Below are positions 6,339-15,739 of a stretch of DNA of 40,964 nt, piece by piece. Position numbers and translations under genes: made by a program. The notes beneath the pieces were generated by a model that was not told the origin of the DNA, ran no database searches, and saw only the letters and a program-made list of their open reading frames with translations. The stretch spans positions 1 through 40,964 of IMG/VR virus record IMGVR_UViG_3300031576_000142. One strand, 5' to 3'. Source of the stretch: a virus. Every line of letters begins with the position of its first letter. Position 1 is the stretch's first letter.

Positions 6339-8863
6339 CGCGCCGCTCCTGTGAGCTGTAGTACCGTAACATCGCCGGTGAATGTGCCGGCTGAAGCGTA
6401 GATCGTCATGGAAGTAAAGGCCGCGGCCCCGCTATATTGGACCGTATCCATGCTTCGAGATCTTCCGCTTGCGGGAGTATAGTAGACGGAATCAGCGCGT
6501 CCTATAATCGTTGAGCTGCTTTGAACTGTAGCCCAGACTGTAACTGTTGACTGGAAATCTTTTCCATCAACTGCCGGGCGTCCATCGTCAGTCAAACGCC
6601 ATTCAGTCATAGTCCCCGATTCGGTTATTCCAGATGATCCGTTCCCAAGTCCAACGAATTGCGCCGGCTCATAGACATTCCCAGCATCGTTGTTGAAGCG
6701 CACATAGATCCCGCCATTTGTTTCTTTCTTAAACCGAATCTCCACTTGGTATTGAAGAGCCGCAGAAGAGAATCCAGTCAAGAAAACCGTATTCGCACCT
6801 GCTGGTCTGGAACTCGCAACCACGGTCCAGCCATTTACAAAGAGTCCTTGAGTGACAGTAATCGTGGTTGTCGCAACCAACGGTCCTGCCGTAACGCTTG
6901 AAGTAAAAACTTTGGCTGCACCCACTGTTTGAGTGCTGGAAAGCAGCATAGCATCGGCTGATCCGCCCGATCCCCCACCTCCTTCCTCGGATATCCTAAA
7001 TGCGTTTACGACATTGGACCCGATCGGGGCCACTACTATCACACCGCCGCTCACGGACGCCGTAATACAGAAGGAATGCGCCCCAGCTGCTATGGTTGAA
7101 GCCGTCACGATGTTGATAGGCACCTGGAACTCAGTGTTGACAGCAGAAGCCCGATCGGTCGTGAAGCCTACGGTCGAACTTTGGCCGTCGAAGAATTTAC
7201 CGTCTATGAGAATTCCGAGCAGCGCGGATTCCCCATTGTCCTGGACCCGCACCGAAACATTAGCATCAAATCGCAGCCTAGATTCCGTGATAGTCAAAGT
7301 CGCCGTTGATCCGATAGCGCAGGCCCCGAGCGTCGTTGAGGATATCTGGTTTCCCGTGCGTGGGATATAGACCGTCGTCGAGATCAAAGTCCCGCCGCCG
7401 CCGCCACCGGAAGCCGTGACTTGGGTCGTCGCATCGGGGAATTCGATATAGCTTCCCTGTTCGAGCTTCACACGCCCCTGAAGCACATGAATGCCACTTG
7501 AAGAGGTAATGGAATATATCCCGGCGCCAATAGCGGTAGCTGTAAAGCTGGTCGCCTTTACGGCATCCGTCACCGTAGCGCTTGACGTTATCGTGGTAGG
7601 CCCACGCAAGGCAATCCCACTCCCGCCAGAAGAAGGGTCAAACCTTGCCCTTTCCCCGCCATCAGTCACAAGCAGAACTTGGTCGGTATCGGCCATGAAA
7701 TGAACGCCTGTATTCGCGTTGGATATGGACCCCCTGACGCTGGGCTGGCTGACAGGATCAGGGCTTCTCTCCAAACAGGCATGCCCTGAGCCATTGGCAA
7801 GCCCCCCGCATGAGCCGCCGCTGTTGAATGTGGCCATGGCAGAACCGCCGCCAAACAGCAGTTGCAAAGTCGTGGCGCCCGTGCGTGAAAGGCCTGTCTG
7901 TACCTCGTTCGTATAGGCCAAGCTGGGGAATGTCGCAGAACCATCCGGGAGAAGAACCCTGGCCTCAACCGTGACTGAGGATTTGAATGTGGCTGAGCCC
8001 TCAAAGACAGATTGCCCGCCTACGGTTATGCTTGATCCCTGGAAAGTCAAGTGCCCGGCTGTGTCTCCGGTTTGGTTGAGATAGGTGCTCCGGTATCCAT
8101 CTGCCGGCAGTTCTGCCGGCTCAATCGCCGGTCCTAGTTTGGTTACTGAGGATGGGTCGAGGTTGGCATTGGGCACGAATCCAGATCCGTCAGTCTTGAC
8201 TAACTGATTGGTCCCATTGAAGGAATTCCCTTGCAGGGTTACGGAGGCCGAATCTAGCCTGGCATTCGGCACCGTGCCGGAAGCGAGTTGCGAGGCGTTT
8301 AGATTGGTGAGATTGGCCCCGCTTGCCGCTGGGAGTGCGATAGAACCGTTCAACTTCACAAGCTGGTTCGCCCCGTTGAAGGAATTCCCGGCCAATGTCA
8401 CGGATGAACTGTCCAAGCGTAGCGGGAATGTGGTTGTCCCGTTCCCAAGAATCGGAGCACTCACATTGACGGATGATCCACCGGCCGCAAATACTCCGCT
8501 TGTGACAGTGATTGCTCCGGTGATGGTACAGCCTGTTCGCTTGTCGCATATCGCGGCTTCTAGGGTGTCAGAATTGGAGTTGATCTTATCGCCCCATGGC
8601 GTGTCTGGATCCTCAACATCAATGCTAGGCTTGCGGAGATTGAGATTCGTGGTGAAGGAATCGGCGGCTGCCTGCTGAACGCACAAGCCCAGGAGCAATG
8701 CCGTGACAGCCGCCTTCACGCGCACCCAGCGGTAGCGTGTGGGATCCTTGGGAGAAAACTTGCCGATGCCGAACTTGCCGATGCCAAAGGCCTGCGGCTT
8801 GGTCCTGGGCGGCTCTGGCAAGTCGCTCCTGAAGTTGGAGGAAGGCGAAACGATATCAGCCAT
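6335..8863 (-). CDS. Large fibre-like repeat protein, 842 aa
   Basis: The protein starts MADIVSPSSNFRSDL. A hydrophobic stretch at about residues 49-68 ('VKAAVTALLLGLCVQQAAA') looks like a signal or anchor preceded by a 48-residue leader with an 'FGIGKFGIGKF' repeat. The body contains several copies of a motif like 'DSSSVTLQGNSFNGANQLV', each followed by a linker such as 'PNANLDPSSVTKLGP', typical of beta-helical fibres. It shares the 'ELPADGY' module with the 667-aa protein. It follows the head-tail adaptor in the late operon, the usual place for tail or fibre proteins. The start has a poor ribosome site, so an internal start near the hydrophobic segment cannot be excluded. Confidence 0.75.
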   Translation of the reverse strand: MADIVSPSSNFRSDLPEPPRTKPQAFGIGKFGIGKFSPKDPTRYRWVRVKAAVTALLLGLCVQQAAADSFTTNLNLRKPSIDVEDPDTPWGDKINSNSDTLEAAICDKRTGCTITGAITVTSGVFAAGGSSVNVSAPILGNGTTTFPLRLDSSSVTLAGNSFNGANQLVKLNGSIALPAASGANLTNLNASQLASGTVPNARLDSASVTLQGNSFNGTNQLVKTDGSGFVPNANLDPSSVTKLGPAIEPAELPADGYRSTYLNQTGDTAGHLTFQGSSITVGGQSVFEGSATFKSSVTVEARVLLPDGSATFPSLAYTNEVQTGLSRTGATTLQLLFGGGSAMATFNSGGSCGGLANGSGHACLERSPDPVSQPSVRGSISNANTGVHFMADTDQVLLVTDGGERARFDPSSGGSGIALRGPTTITSSATVTDAVKATSFTATAIGAGIYSITSSSGIHVLQGRVKLEQGSYIEFPDATTQVTASGGGGGGTLISTTVYIPRTGNQISSTTLGACAIGSTATLTITESRLRFDANVSVRVQDNGESALLGILIDGKFFDGQSSTVGFTTDRASAVNTEFQVPINIVTASTIAAGAHSFCITASVSGGVIVVAPIGSNVVNAFRISEEGGGGSGGSADAMLLSSTQTVGAAKVFTSSVTAGPLVATTTITVTQGLFVNGWTVVASSRPAGANTVFLTGFSSAALQYQVEIRFKKETNGGIYVRFNNDAGNVYEPAQFVGLGNGSSGITESGTMTEWRLTDDGRPAVDGKDFQSTVTVWATVQSSSTIIGRADSVYYTPASGRSRSMDTVQYSGAAAFTSMTIYASAGTFTGDVTVLQLTGAAR

Positions 8864-8876
8864 AGAGTATCCGGTG

Positions 8877-9500
8877 TTATAGACTCACTTGCTTTGGCTC
8901 GCGCACATAACGCGGCCCCTTTGGTTTGGATTGTCGCATGAATTCCTGGGAGATTTCCAAGGCTTTAGCCAATTCTCCGCGATCGTCACGCTCATCCGCG
9001 CCCTTGAGAAGCCATGTGGTGTACCAAATGGGACCGCGGGCCTGCTGGTCCGTCAAATCGAGATCATTCCCGCCGTCTATGAGCTCGGCCGCATAGCCCC
9101 AGCCGTGGTATTTCAGGGTCTTTTGATCCGATGGGACCGGGAAAAGCTGCAACTGCCTGGCGAAGTATTGATAAACCTCTGGGATGCCCTGAATGTCGTC
9201 CCGGTCGCCAATTCGTGAACGCCAATCGACGGTCTCTACTGGATCTAGGGGGATACCGTCCCATTCCACAAGCCAAAAGCCCATCACATCGTTGGGAATG
9301 GAATAAATATTTGTGGCTACATTGCTGGGATTGGTCTGCTGGGAATCCTTGATATGGAAGCTCTTGGATTTCTCACAGAACCAGCGCCGGCCTTCGTTTA
9401 GCGCCAGAACAAGCTGAGTAGGAGAAAAACGCGCTTGCGCTGAATCCGACGGCTCTCCAAGCCAGAGCCTAAGCAAAGCTAGCTGTTGGTTTGTGGTCAC
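8877..9500 (-). CDS. Head-tail adaptor (connector)-type protein, 207 aa
   Basis: The protein starts from GTG at 9500, overlapping the previous gene by 32 bases. The helical N-terminus ('LRLWLGEP...FSPTQLVLALNEGRRWF') and the middle segment ('YSIPNDVMGFWLVEWDGIPLD', then 'YFARQLQLFPVPSD') match the style of short-tailed phage adaptor or connector proteins that sit below the portal. Such proteins typically carry a 'Y-x-L-P-x-D' element followed by W/D-G. The order capsid, small protein, adaptor is also typical. The assignment rests on pattern and position. Confidence 0.65.
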   Translation of the reverse strand: MTTNQQLALLRLWLGEPSDSAQARFSPTQLVLALNEGRRWFCEKSKSFHIKDSQQTNPSNVATNIYSIPNDVMGFWLVEWDGIPLDPVETVDWRSRIGDRDDIQGIPEVYQYFARQLQLFPVPSDQKTLKYHGWGYAAELIDGGNDLDLTDQQARGPIWYTTWLLKGADERDDRGELAKALEISQEFMRQSKPKGPRYVREPKQVSL

Positions 9501-9801
9501 TCTCGTCCACGTTGAGTCTCTTTATCATGTCGTCCTGGGTCTGGAAGCGGCTCATGTCCACTCGCCTGACCCAATCCAACACGCGGCTTCCCAATTCCTC
9601 GCAGAAAACCACGCGCTGCTCCTGCTGCGATACGCGATAAAGCGGTACAGAGCCCAAGAGCCCGCAAAAGACCGCCCCAGGGACGCGCTCCGTGATCATC
9701 CACCTGCGTTGCGCTGGAAGCCAGCGCACCCGCAAGCGATGATCTATGGCCCGCAAAGCCTTTGCGAACCATGTCGGAGGCGTCCTCTGGGGCGATCTCA
9801 T
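9469..9801 (-). CDS. Hypothetical protein after the capsid gene, 110 aa
   Basis: The protein starts MRSPQRTPPTWFAKAL, is basic at the N-terminus, and has 'RRWMITERVPGAVF' in the middle and a charged C-terminus. It lies 16 bases downstream of the major capsid gene and overlaps the adaptor gene. It is probably a small head-completion or virion protein; no family is recognised. Confidence 0.65.
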   Translation of the reverse strand: MRSPQRTPPTWFAKALRAIDHRLRVRWLPAQRRWMITERVPGAVFCGLLGSVPLYRVSQQEQRVVFCEELGSRVLDWVRRVDMSRFQTQDDMIKRLNVDESDHKPTASFA

Positions 9802-9817
9802 TTGCAGACTTTAGCTC

Positions 9818-11047
9818 CTAGACCGTCACCGCATCGGCCCGGAAATGCGCGTTGCGCCGGGTCGTGATGAGCTCGGCATACGACGCCAGGACCGCCTTGT
9901 AAGCGTCGGCCGCGCTCGCGCCGTATATGTCGGGGAGCCATGCGGACCCTCCGACTTCCATGAACTCGAAGTCCTTGAGGCGGCGCCACTCCAGCCGCTT
10001 CATGGTGACTCCGAATATCTTCCGATCCGGCGAGTAAGGATCCTTGACCCAGACGGCCTCTGTCCCCCCCCCGGTATAGCTCAGGCCCTTGAAGCCGCCG
10101 TTGAGAGTCTTGGTGGCTTCCTGGGGCATGTACCTCCGGTCGGCGTTCAGAAGCTCCAGATACTTGTTCCGCGGACCCTTGTTGGAGAATAGATGGCTGA
10201 CCCACTCTCCAGAGGCATCATGCACCCGATCAAACTCATCCTGGATTTTCGCCAAGGTGAGTACTCCGAATGCGCTGTTGACGCGGGCCTTCCAGCGGGT
10301 ATTGCCGGAAACCGTCGGGTCCACGTTCTGCAAGGTCCCGGTGTCGCTCACGATGAGCCCCAGTCCGGTGATCTCGTTGTTGCGGTTGCCGGCCCGGTAG
10401 ACGGACTCAGCCGCCGTAACGGTCACGGTCCCGCCCGCCGTGTCGAGCGTGATGGTCTTGGCCGTCACATTGATCGAAACGACTTCGCGGTTGGTCCCGT
10501 TGGCCACGGCCGTTCCGGTGGCTGACGTGCGGATGTCAACGATCATGCCTTCCTCGAAATAGAGCATGTTCGCATCCGCATCCAGCGTCACGGTGAGAGA
10601 AGGCCCGCTGACTCCGCAAACTGCGACCTGGCCGGACCCATCGCCATAGAGCTGGCGGTTGAGATCCAGCTTCATGGCCTCCGTGATGCCCTCCGACTCG
10701 GAGCGCAGGCCGCGGATGAAAGAGGCCCGATCCGTCCGGCTGGACTCCAGGAACGGCCCGGAAACCCGGATCACTCCATAGAGGAACTTCAGCAGCGCCC
10801 GAGACTGAACCACAAGGGTCCTCTGGGCGGAAGGCAGGGTCCCAAGTTCGGCACGGGCGCCGATGCCCTGGGAAACCCCCATGCGAAGGGCAATCACGGC
10901 GTACTTGCCCTCGATGATGTCCTTTGAGGTTTTCTCAACCTCGGCCATCAACGCATTGGGGTTGTTGATTTGATCCACGATGCCCGGCTGGTAGACTTCT
11001 TTGAGAATGCCGGACGCCGTTGACAGCGTTGCTGAATCGACGGCCAT
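9818..11047 (-). CDS. Major capsid protein, 409 aa
   Basis: The N-terminus (MAVDSATLSTASGILKEVYQ) is followed by helical, then beta-rich sequence typical of HK97-fold coat proteins: 'SFIRGLRSESEGITEAMKLDLNRQLYGDG' in the spine-helix region, then insertions of short Thr/Val strands. The length of about 410 residues is normal. It follows the scaffold gene, and the start has AGGAGG nearby. It forms the icosahedral shell. The fold is inferred from sequence character and gene order, not from an alignment. Confidence 0.85.
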   Translation of the reverse strand: MAVDSATLSTASGILKEVYQPGIVDQINNPNALMAEVEKTSKDIIEGKYAVIALRMGVSQGIGARAELGTLPSAQRTLVVQSRALLKFLYGVIRVSGPFLESSRTDRASFIRGLRSESEGITEAMKLDLNRQLYGDGSGQVAVCGVSGPSLTVTLDADANMLYFEEGMIVDIRTSATGTAVANGTNREVVSINVTAKTITLDTAGGTVTVTAAESVYRAGNRNNEITGLGLIVSDTGTLQNVDPTVSGNTRWKARVNSAFGVLTLAKIQDEFDRVHDASGEWVSHLFSNKGPRNKYLELLNADRRYMPQEATKTLNGGFKGLSYTGGGTEAVWVKDPYSPDRKIFGVTMKRLEWRRLKDFEFMEVGGSAWLPDIYGASAADAYKAVLASYAELITTRRNAHFRADAVTV

Positions 11048-11071
11048 AAGTCCTCCTGTTTGGCTCTGACG

Positions 11072-11935
11072 CTAGCTGTGCGCTTTCTCTAGGATTCCCA
11101 GGGCGATCTTATCCGCCTCATCCCAGCTCTTAGGTTTCGATGGTGCAGCTCCGCCGCCAGGCGATCCGGTAGCACCCGTTTCGTGAGTCGCCCCGTTCTC
11201 CTTGGCTTTCTGGGCCAAATATTCTTCTATGGCCTTTTGGCGGTACTGGCTCACCAGGGGGTGCTTGCCATCCGTAAGCATGGACTCGAATATCTGTCCG
11301 CGCTCGGATTCTCGCGCCTCCTGATGCTGCTTGGCAAGATCCTTCAGGTCCTCGAACTTATTGACCTTGGCTTCCATGGCCTCAAGCATGAAAAGCCGCT
11401 CGTTTAGAAGCGGGAATTCCTGCTTTAATGATTTGAGCGTGTTATCTAACTTGTCGTCCGCCATCTTGTGCTCAATGGCCTGTAGCCTTGCCGTGGTCTC
11501 CGATACCGCGGCGCCAGGATTCGCCCCCCCATCTTCGCCTTCTCCAGCCTGGCCCCCTTCGGCCAGGATTTCCTGGATTCGAGCTGCTACTGCGGCATCA
11601 ATCCTCGCTTGGTGCTCCTGCTCAAGCTGCCGCTTCTGCGTCGAGAGCGACTGGCTCTTGCGGGTGTAATCATCGCCTTGCTGTGCAAGGGTGACTAACT
11701 CCTGCAAAGAAACCTTTCGCGTCTTGCCGTCTACCTTGATCTCGTACTCACCAGGCGCCGCGGCTCCCGAAGGTTGGCCTGCGGCTTGGCCGGCCTGGGC
11801 CCCGGTAGACGCCGAGGACCCTTGCGGCGAGGCTCCCGAAGGTTGGCCCGCGCCGGTACTGGAAGCACCCGGGGTCCCCGATGGGGTTGTCCCTACGGTG
11901 CTGCCTACTTCTGCTGCTCCTGCTTTGTCTGCCAT
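11072..11935 (-). CDS. Capsid scaffolding protein, 287 aa
   Basis: The first about 60 residues are low-complexity Gly/Ala/Ser/Gln/Pro (for example 'SGASPQGSSASTGAQAGQAA'). There follows a short folded piece with 'YEIKVDGKTRKVSLQELV', then highly charged helix or coiled coil to the C-terminus ('KPKSWDEADKIALGILEK'). This acidic, helical, low-complexity layout between portal and major capsid genes is characteristic of phage scaffolds, which guide shell assembly and then leave. Confidence 0.8.
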   Translation of the reverse strand: MADKAGAAEVGSTVGTTPSGTPGASSTGAGQPSGASPQGSSASTGAQAGQAAGQPSGAAAPGEYEIKVDGKTRKVSLQELVTLAQQGDDYTRKSQSLSTQKRQLEQEHQARIDAAVAARIQEILAEGGQAGEGEDGGANPGAAVSETTARLQAIEHKMADDKLDNTLKSLKQEFPLLNERLFMLEAMEAKVNKFEDLKDLAKQHQEARESERGQIFESMLTDGKHPLVSQYRQKAIEEYLAQKAKENGATHETGATGSPGGGAAPSKPKSWDEADKIALGILEKAHS

Positions 11936-11983
11936 GTCTCCTTTCCTCCACTCCCTTTCGGGTTGGTGGATCTCTCGATCCGC

Positions 11984-14023
11984 CTATAGTCCGCCTAAGT
12001 CCTGTCCTGGTACTTCAGCCATCGGAGGGACGCCGCTAGGCGGTAACGGCGCCCCAAAATCCTGCTGCGGCATAACGCCACCCGCCACGGGGCTCTCAAA
12101 AGCATCATGCTCCGCTATGTGTTGATCGAAAATCTGCCGGATTTCCAGGGGCAGCTTCTGGCCGATCTCGGAATTAAGGAATTCCGTGTGCTCCGCTTTG
12201 TGGGCCTGGTGCGGCTCGTATTGTCCAGCGTTGTAGATAATTCCCTTCGCCATGCCCATGTTCTCGATGCGGGCATAGGATATCTGATCCGAGTCAACGT
12301 CAAAGGCCATGTTGATATCACCAAGTTCGAGGATCTTCATGAGAGTATCTTTCGAGATTAGGCCTTCCTTTCGGAGTTCGAGCCCGAGCTGGCTCTTTGC
12401 GGCCCTTGAAAGACTTGCACCCATAAAGACCCTAACTGTGTCGGCGTCCCGGAGGTCGGCGCCGCGAAAAGTGATTACTTCGACTTCATGTGATGGGCCA
12501 ACCTTCTTGAGGGTACGCTGCTCGCTATATTTGCGGCCCATAGTCGCCAGGCTTATGCTCATAGTACGCTCAAGGCTTGAAGCAAAGTTTCGGATGGTAA
12601 GAGCAATCCTGGTCTCATCGGCCTCTTGAAGAAGGTCAATAGCGCGGCCGGAAGTGGCTCGGCGTGGTAGTTTCCCGCGGGAAACATCGAATATCCCGCT
12701 TACCGTGTCAATCATGCCTGGAATGGCGTCCTTCATCAGGAAAAAATACTGCGGCATTTCCGGGGGCTTAAAGGGCTCTGGCTTCATGCCGCCAATCGGA
12801 CGGTATTCAACGATTTCCCCGGGCTCTGTGGTGAAATGATCTTCAGAAAGAGACCCCTCTGGAGAAAGAACCTTGGGCCGGGAAAGGAGATTGGCATTCT
12901 CGATCACTTGGCTGTTCATTTTGTTGTAGACCAAGTTCAAGGGTGCGATCTGCTCAATGATGGAAATGGGATAAGCCCGCCCTGGAACTGTGATGTGGTC
13001 GAATTTCCCGCACGGTAGGGCTCTCTCTCCACGCAGGTAATAGTCTATAGACCGCGGCTCTGCAAGTATCCTGCCGCCAGCGTAGACGAAATTCCGGCCC
13101 TCGGGATTCTTCATGGTGGGGAGCTCGAAATACTCCTTGACCATGACAAGATTCTTGAGCGCAGATGGTGTGCTTGAGACTGGGGCGGCAGAACCAGAGA
13201 CTAGCCGGGCAAGCCGGATCTGCAAGAGCACGTCGTTCTTGATATCATCGGCCGGCAGCTCCACGCCGTAGCGATCTTTGACATAACTGAGACTGCGGAG
13301 CTTGTAGCGCATGATGCGCCGATGCTCGTTGAAATCTTCCGGCGCCCCGGGCTCCATTAAAGTCTCAAATGGGCTTGAAACGTCGTGAAGCAGGTCGCCC
13401 TCAAAGAATGTCTTGCGAACCGGCTGTCCATCCGGCCCCATCATCGGCTGTCCGGTGGCTGGGTCCTTGAGCATGTCACTCCAGGAGCGTCCGCGGGTCC
13501 CATCCCAGAGGCTCCAGAGAAACGAATGCCCGCATGTCAGGAACCACATTGTCAGGTTGTAGAGCTTGCGCTGAAAATCATCTTCGTAGAACTTGGCTTC
13601 GAGGACGCGGTTTCCGATCTTTGCGGAATGCCGCGCCTCTTGGCTGTCGTTGCCTGGAATGGTCTGGAAATTCGGCTGGGTGCGAAGTATCTTGGCCGCT
13701 TCGGTCCTGATCGTGGGCATGATAAGGTTGGCCACGAATCTAACCCGCCAGGATGGCGCCGGGGGCTCGATGAGATTGTTGGTGCGATCATCCCAGTCCA
13801 TCCACTGAAGGCCCATGAAATAGGCGATGTTTCGATACCACACGCGATGATAGGCCTTCTGCTCAGACAGAGCATCCTGAAAGAATTCCTCAGCCTCTTT
13901 GATTTCGTCCTTGAAAGCATCTTCCTGCCTGGGGAGTCCATTCCCGGGAGCCAGTTTGCGGACGGCAACGCCGGCCATTTCGCCCAGCTTGCCTAGGATG
14001 CCTACTGCGGGGGCGTCAGGCAT
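11984..14023 (-). CDS. Portal protein, 679 aa
   Basis: The size and order (terminase, small membrane protein, portal, scaffold, capsid) fit a podovirus-type portal. Sequence elements include 'RVWYRNIAYFMGLQWMDWD' and 'WRVRFVANLIMPTIRTEAAKILRTQPNF' in the N-terminal third and 'RPIGGMKPEPFKPPEMPQYFFLMKDAIPG' in the middle. The segment 'DVSRGKLPRRATSGRAIDLLQEADE' resembles the conserved '...G..p...tSG.ai..l.e.....' of portals. It forms the dodecameric vertex through which DNA enters and leaves. The C-terminus is Gly/Pro-rich and flexible. Confidence 0.85.
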   Translation of the reverse strand: MPDAPAVGILGKLGEMAGVAVRKLAPGNGLPRQEDAFKDEIKEAEEFFQDALSEQKAYHRVWYRNIAYFMGLQWMDWDDRTNNLIEPPAPSWRVRFVANLIMPTIRTEAAKILRTQPNFQTIPGNDSQEARHSAKIGNRVLEAKFYEDDFQRKLYNLTMWFLTCGHSFLWSLWDGTRGRSWSDMLKDPATGQPMMGPDGQPVRKTFFEGDLLHDVSSPFETLMEPGAPEDFNEHRRIMRYKLRSLSYVKDRYGVELPADDIKNDVLLQIRLARLVSGSAAPVSSTPSALKNLVMVKEYFELPTMKNPEGRNFVYAGGRILAEPRSIDYYLRGERALPCGKFDHITVPGRAYPISIIEQIAPLNLVYNKMNSQVIENANLLSRPKVLSPEGSLSEDHFTTEPGEIVEYRPIGGMKPEPFKPPEMPQYFFLMKDAIPGMIDTVSGIFDVSRGKLPRRATSGRAIDLLQEADETRIALTIRNFASSLERTMSISLATMGRKYSEQRTLKKVGPSHEVEVITFRGADLRDADTVRVFMGASLSRAAKSQLGLELRKEGLISKDTLMKILELGDINMAFDVDSDQISYARIENMGMAKGIIYNAGQYEPHQAHKAEHTEFLNSEIGQKLPLEIRQIFDQHIAEHDAFESPVAGGVMPQQDFGAPLPPSGVPPMAEVPGQDLGGL

Positions 14024-14270
14024 GTCTGCCAGCCTCCGCTAAGACCTTCTGGCGCTTCTCGATCTCCACTTCGAGCTCATCAGTCATGGAAATTCGCCTA
14101 GGCGGCTTTGCACCCGGGGCACTCAGGACCTTGTATTCGCCATAATCGCGGGCCATGAGGCGGTTGAGAAGGTCCTTGCGCTCATTCCGGGCCTCGGCAT
14201 GGACACGCCAGGCCAAAAGCAGAGCTCCAGCCGCGATTGCGACAAGAGCTAGGCATGGTATGTGTGTCAT
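14016..14270 (-). CDS. Small membrane-anchored protein between terminase and portal, 84 aa
   Basis: The protein starts MTHIPCLALVAIAAGALLLAW, one N-terminal hydrophobic segment of about 18 residues, then a charged helical tail ('EARNERKDLLNRLMARDYGEY'). It overlaps terminase by ATGA and the portal start by 8 bases, so it is tightly coupled to packaging genes. The function is unknown; it may tether packaging to the membrane or be an unrelated small gene. Confidence 0.65.
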   Translation of the reverse strand: MTHIPCLALVAIAAGALLLAWRVHAEARNERKDLLNRLMARDYGEYKVLSAPGAKPPRRISMTDELEVEIEKRQKVLAEAGRHA

Positions 14271-15739
14271 ATCTCACTTCCAAGACAGGAATGAACGTAG
14301 CGGCCCTTGTTCTGGCCCATCATGGTTCGCCAAATCAAATCATCTACGCTGTTAATAGGCGTCTGTTGGCGTTTCTGGGTCCTTGGAGCCACGGCAACCT
14401 CAAGGATCATGGCCGCGGCGTCAACCATATCGTCCTTGCCCTTTGGAAAACGCAAAAGCTGTTCCTCAAACGGCTCCATTTGGTGAGAATGATACATGGC
14501 GCCGCATTGATAGCGGGGCTGAAGTCGCAAGATTCTGATTTCCTTGGAAGTATCCGGCCCATGGGCAAGCGGCGTCACGTTCAGGTACTTGCCGCGCCGG
14601 CGCATTTCGTCTTGGAGGCTTTCCAGGAGATATTTCTGTGGGCCGGTAGTCTCCAGGGCGATCGTTATTGGATCTACCCGAGCGGCAAGATCAAAAAGCA
14701 TATTCCATGCCTGTCCGCTGCGGAAATTGCCTCGGATCATATCCTCGTAGTAGAGGTCTCCGTTCCAGTGGCAGTAGGCTGAAAGCATTACCCACTCGTC
14801 CGAGTCGTTATTGGCGCCGCCAGGATCAACCGCGATGAAGCCGTAGCAGCCGCTAGGCTTGGTATCGTAGCGCTTGAACCAGGAACGCTGGAAGGCAGCG
14901 TCCCCATCCAGTGGAGCCGGATCGTTTCGGTACTGCGCGTTGTAGAAATCCCGCCCAAGCCGGCGCCGCTGATCGGTAAGGAACTGCTTGTCGAGGCGTT
15001 CTGGGAAATAGAGCCCGCCGTTAAGACCGCTGGTCTCGGCGTCCATGATCCGCGTTTTGAATTCCGGGAATTCGCGGGCTATCATGTCGTAAACGTCGTC
15101 ATAGTGCCAGCGGGTCCCAACAACAATGATCTTCCCGTCAGGCTCCAAGAGAGAGAAAAGAAGGCGGAAATGGTCCTTCACCATGCGGCGCTGTTCAAGG
15201 GTCTTGCTGTTGATATCGGACACCAAATCGTCCGCAATGATGAAATCGTAGTGTGGCCCGACTTGAACGCGCTCCGGTGAGGCGCATCTGACCGAAGGCT
15301 CCTTGAGGTTGTGCATGGTGCGCTTGGATATGGTGATCTCTTCTTGCGACCAATGGTTGCCGCAATAATCTCCGAAGAGGTAGCGGAAGCGCTCGCTGGC
15401 AAGATGGGCTTTTACGACACCCAGGTTGTCCATGGAATTCTGTAGCACTTGAGAGTCAAGTAGAATGCGGACGTTGGGATTTCTCAGCAATAGCCAGACT
15501 GGTAGGGCCTGTGAGAAAATTGATGTCTTGAAGGAGCCGCGGGGCTCCAGGTCCAATCCGAAACGATCTTTTCCGGCTATGTCCTCAGCGAATTTGCAGA
15601 CTTCTTTGTGAGGGTTTGGTTGGAGCTCAGCATAGCCTAGACAGAACTTGGTGAAGTAGAAAAGGCTCTCGCGTCCGAACTGCCGATCGGCAGCCTCAAG
15701 CTGATCTCGAAGGTCGGAGCGGGAAACGTCATTGCTCAT
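14267..15739 (-). CDS. terL: Terminase large subunit, 490 aa
   Basis: This is the motor ATPase and nuclease that packages DNA into the prohead. Visible motifs include a deviant Walker A at about 64-73 (LEPRGSFKTS), Walker B at about 164-171 (YDFIIADD) and a coupling motif at about 208-215 (GTRWHYDD). The nuclease acidic residues are at about D305 (AVDPGG), E363 (ALETTGPQ) and D436-D440 (KDDMVDAA). The length is normal. It overlaps the small subunit and the downstream membrane protein by ATGA, giving tight coupling. All expected catalytic residues appear present. Confidence 0.93.
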   Translation of the reverse strand: MSNDVSRSDLRDQLEAADRQFGRESLFYFTKFCLGYAELQPNPHKEVCKFAEDIAGKDRFGLDLEPRGSFKTSIFSQALPVWLLLRNPNVRILLDSQVLQNSMDNLGVVKAHLASERFRYLFGDYCGNHWSQEEITISKRTMHNLKEPSVRCASPERVQVGPHYDFIIADDLVSDINSKTLEQRRMVKDHFRLLFSLLEPDGKIIVVGTRWHYDDVYDMIAREFPEFKTRIMDAETSGLNGGLYFPERLDKQFLTDQRRRLGRDFYNAQYRNDPAPLDGDAAFQRSWFKRYDTKPSGCYGFIAVDPGGANNDSDEWVMLSAYCHWNGDLYYEDMIRGNFRSGQAWNMLFDLAARVDPITIALETTGPQKYLLESLQDEMRRRGKYLNVTPLAHGPDTSKEIRILRLQPRYQCGAMYHSHQMEPFEEQLLRFPKGKDDMVDAAAMILEVAVAPRTQKRQQTPINSVDDLIWRTMMGQNKGRYVHSCLGSEI

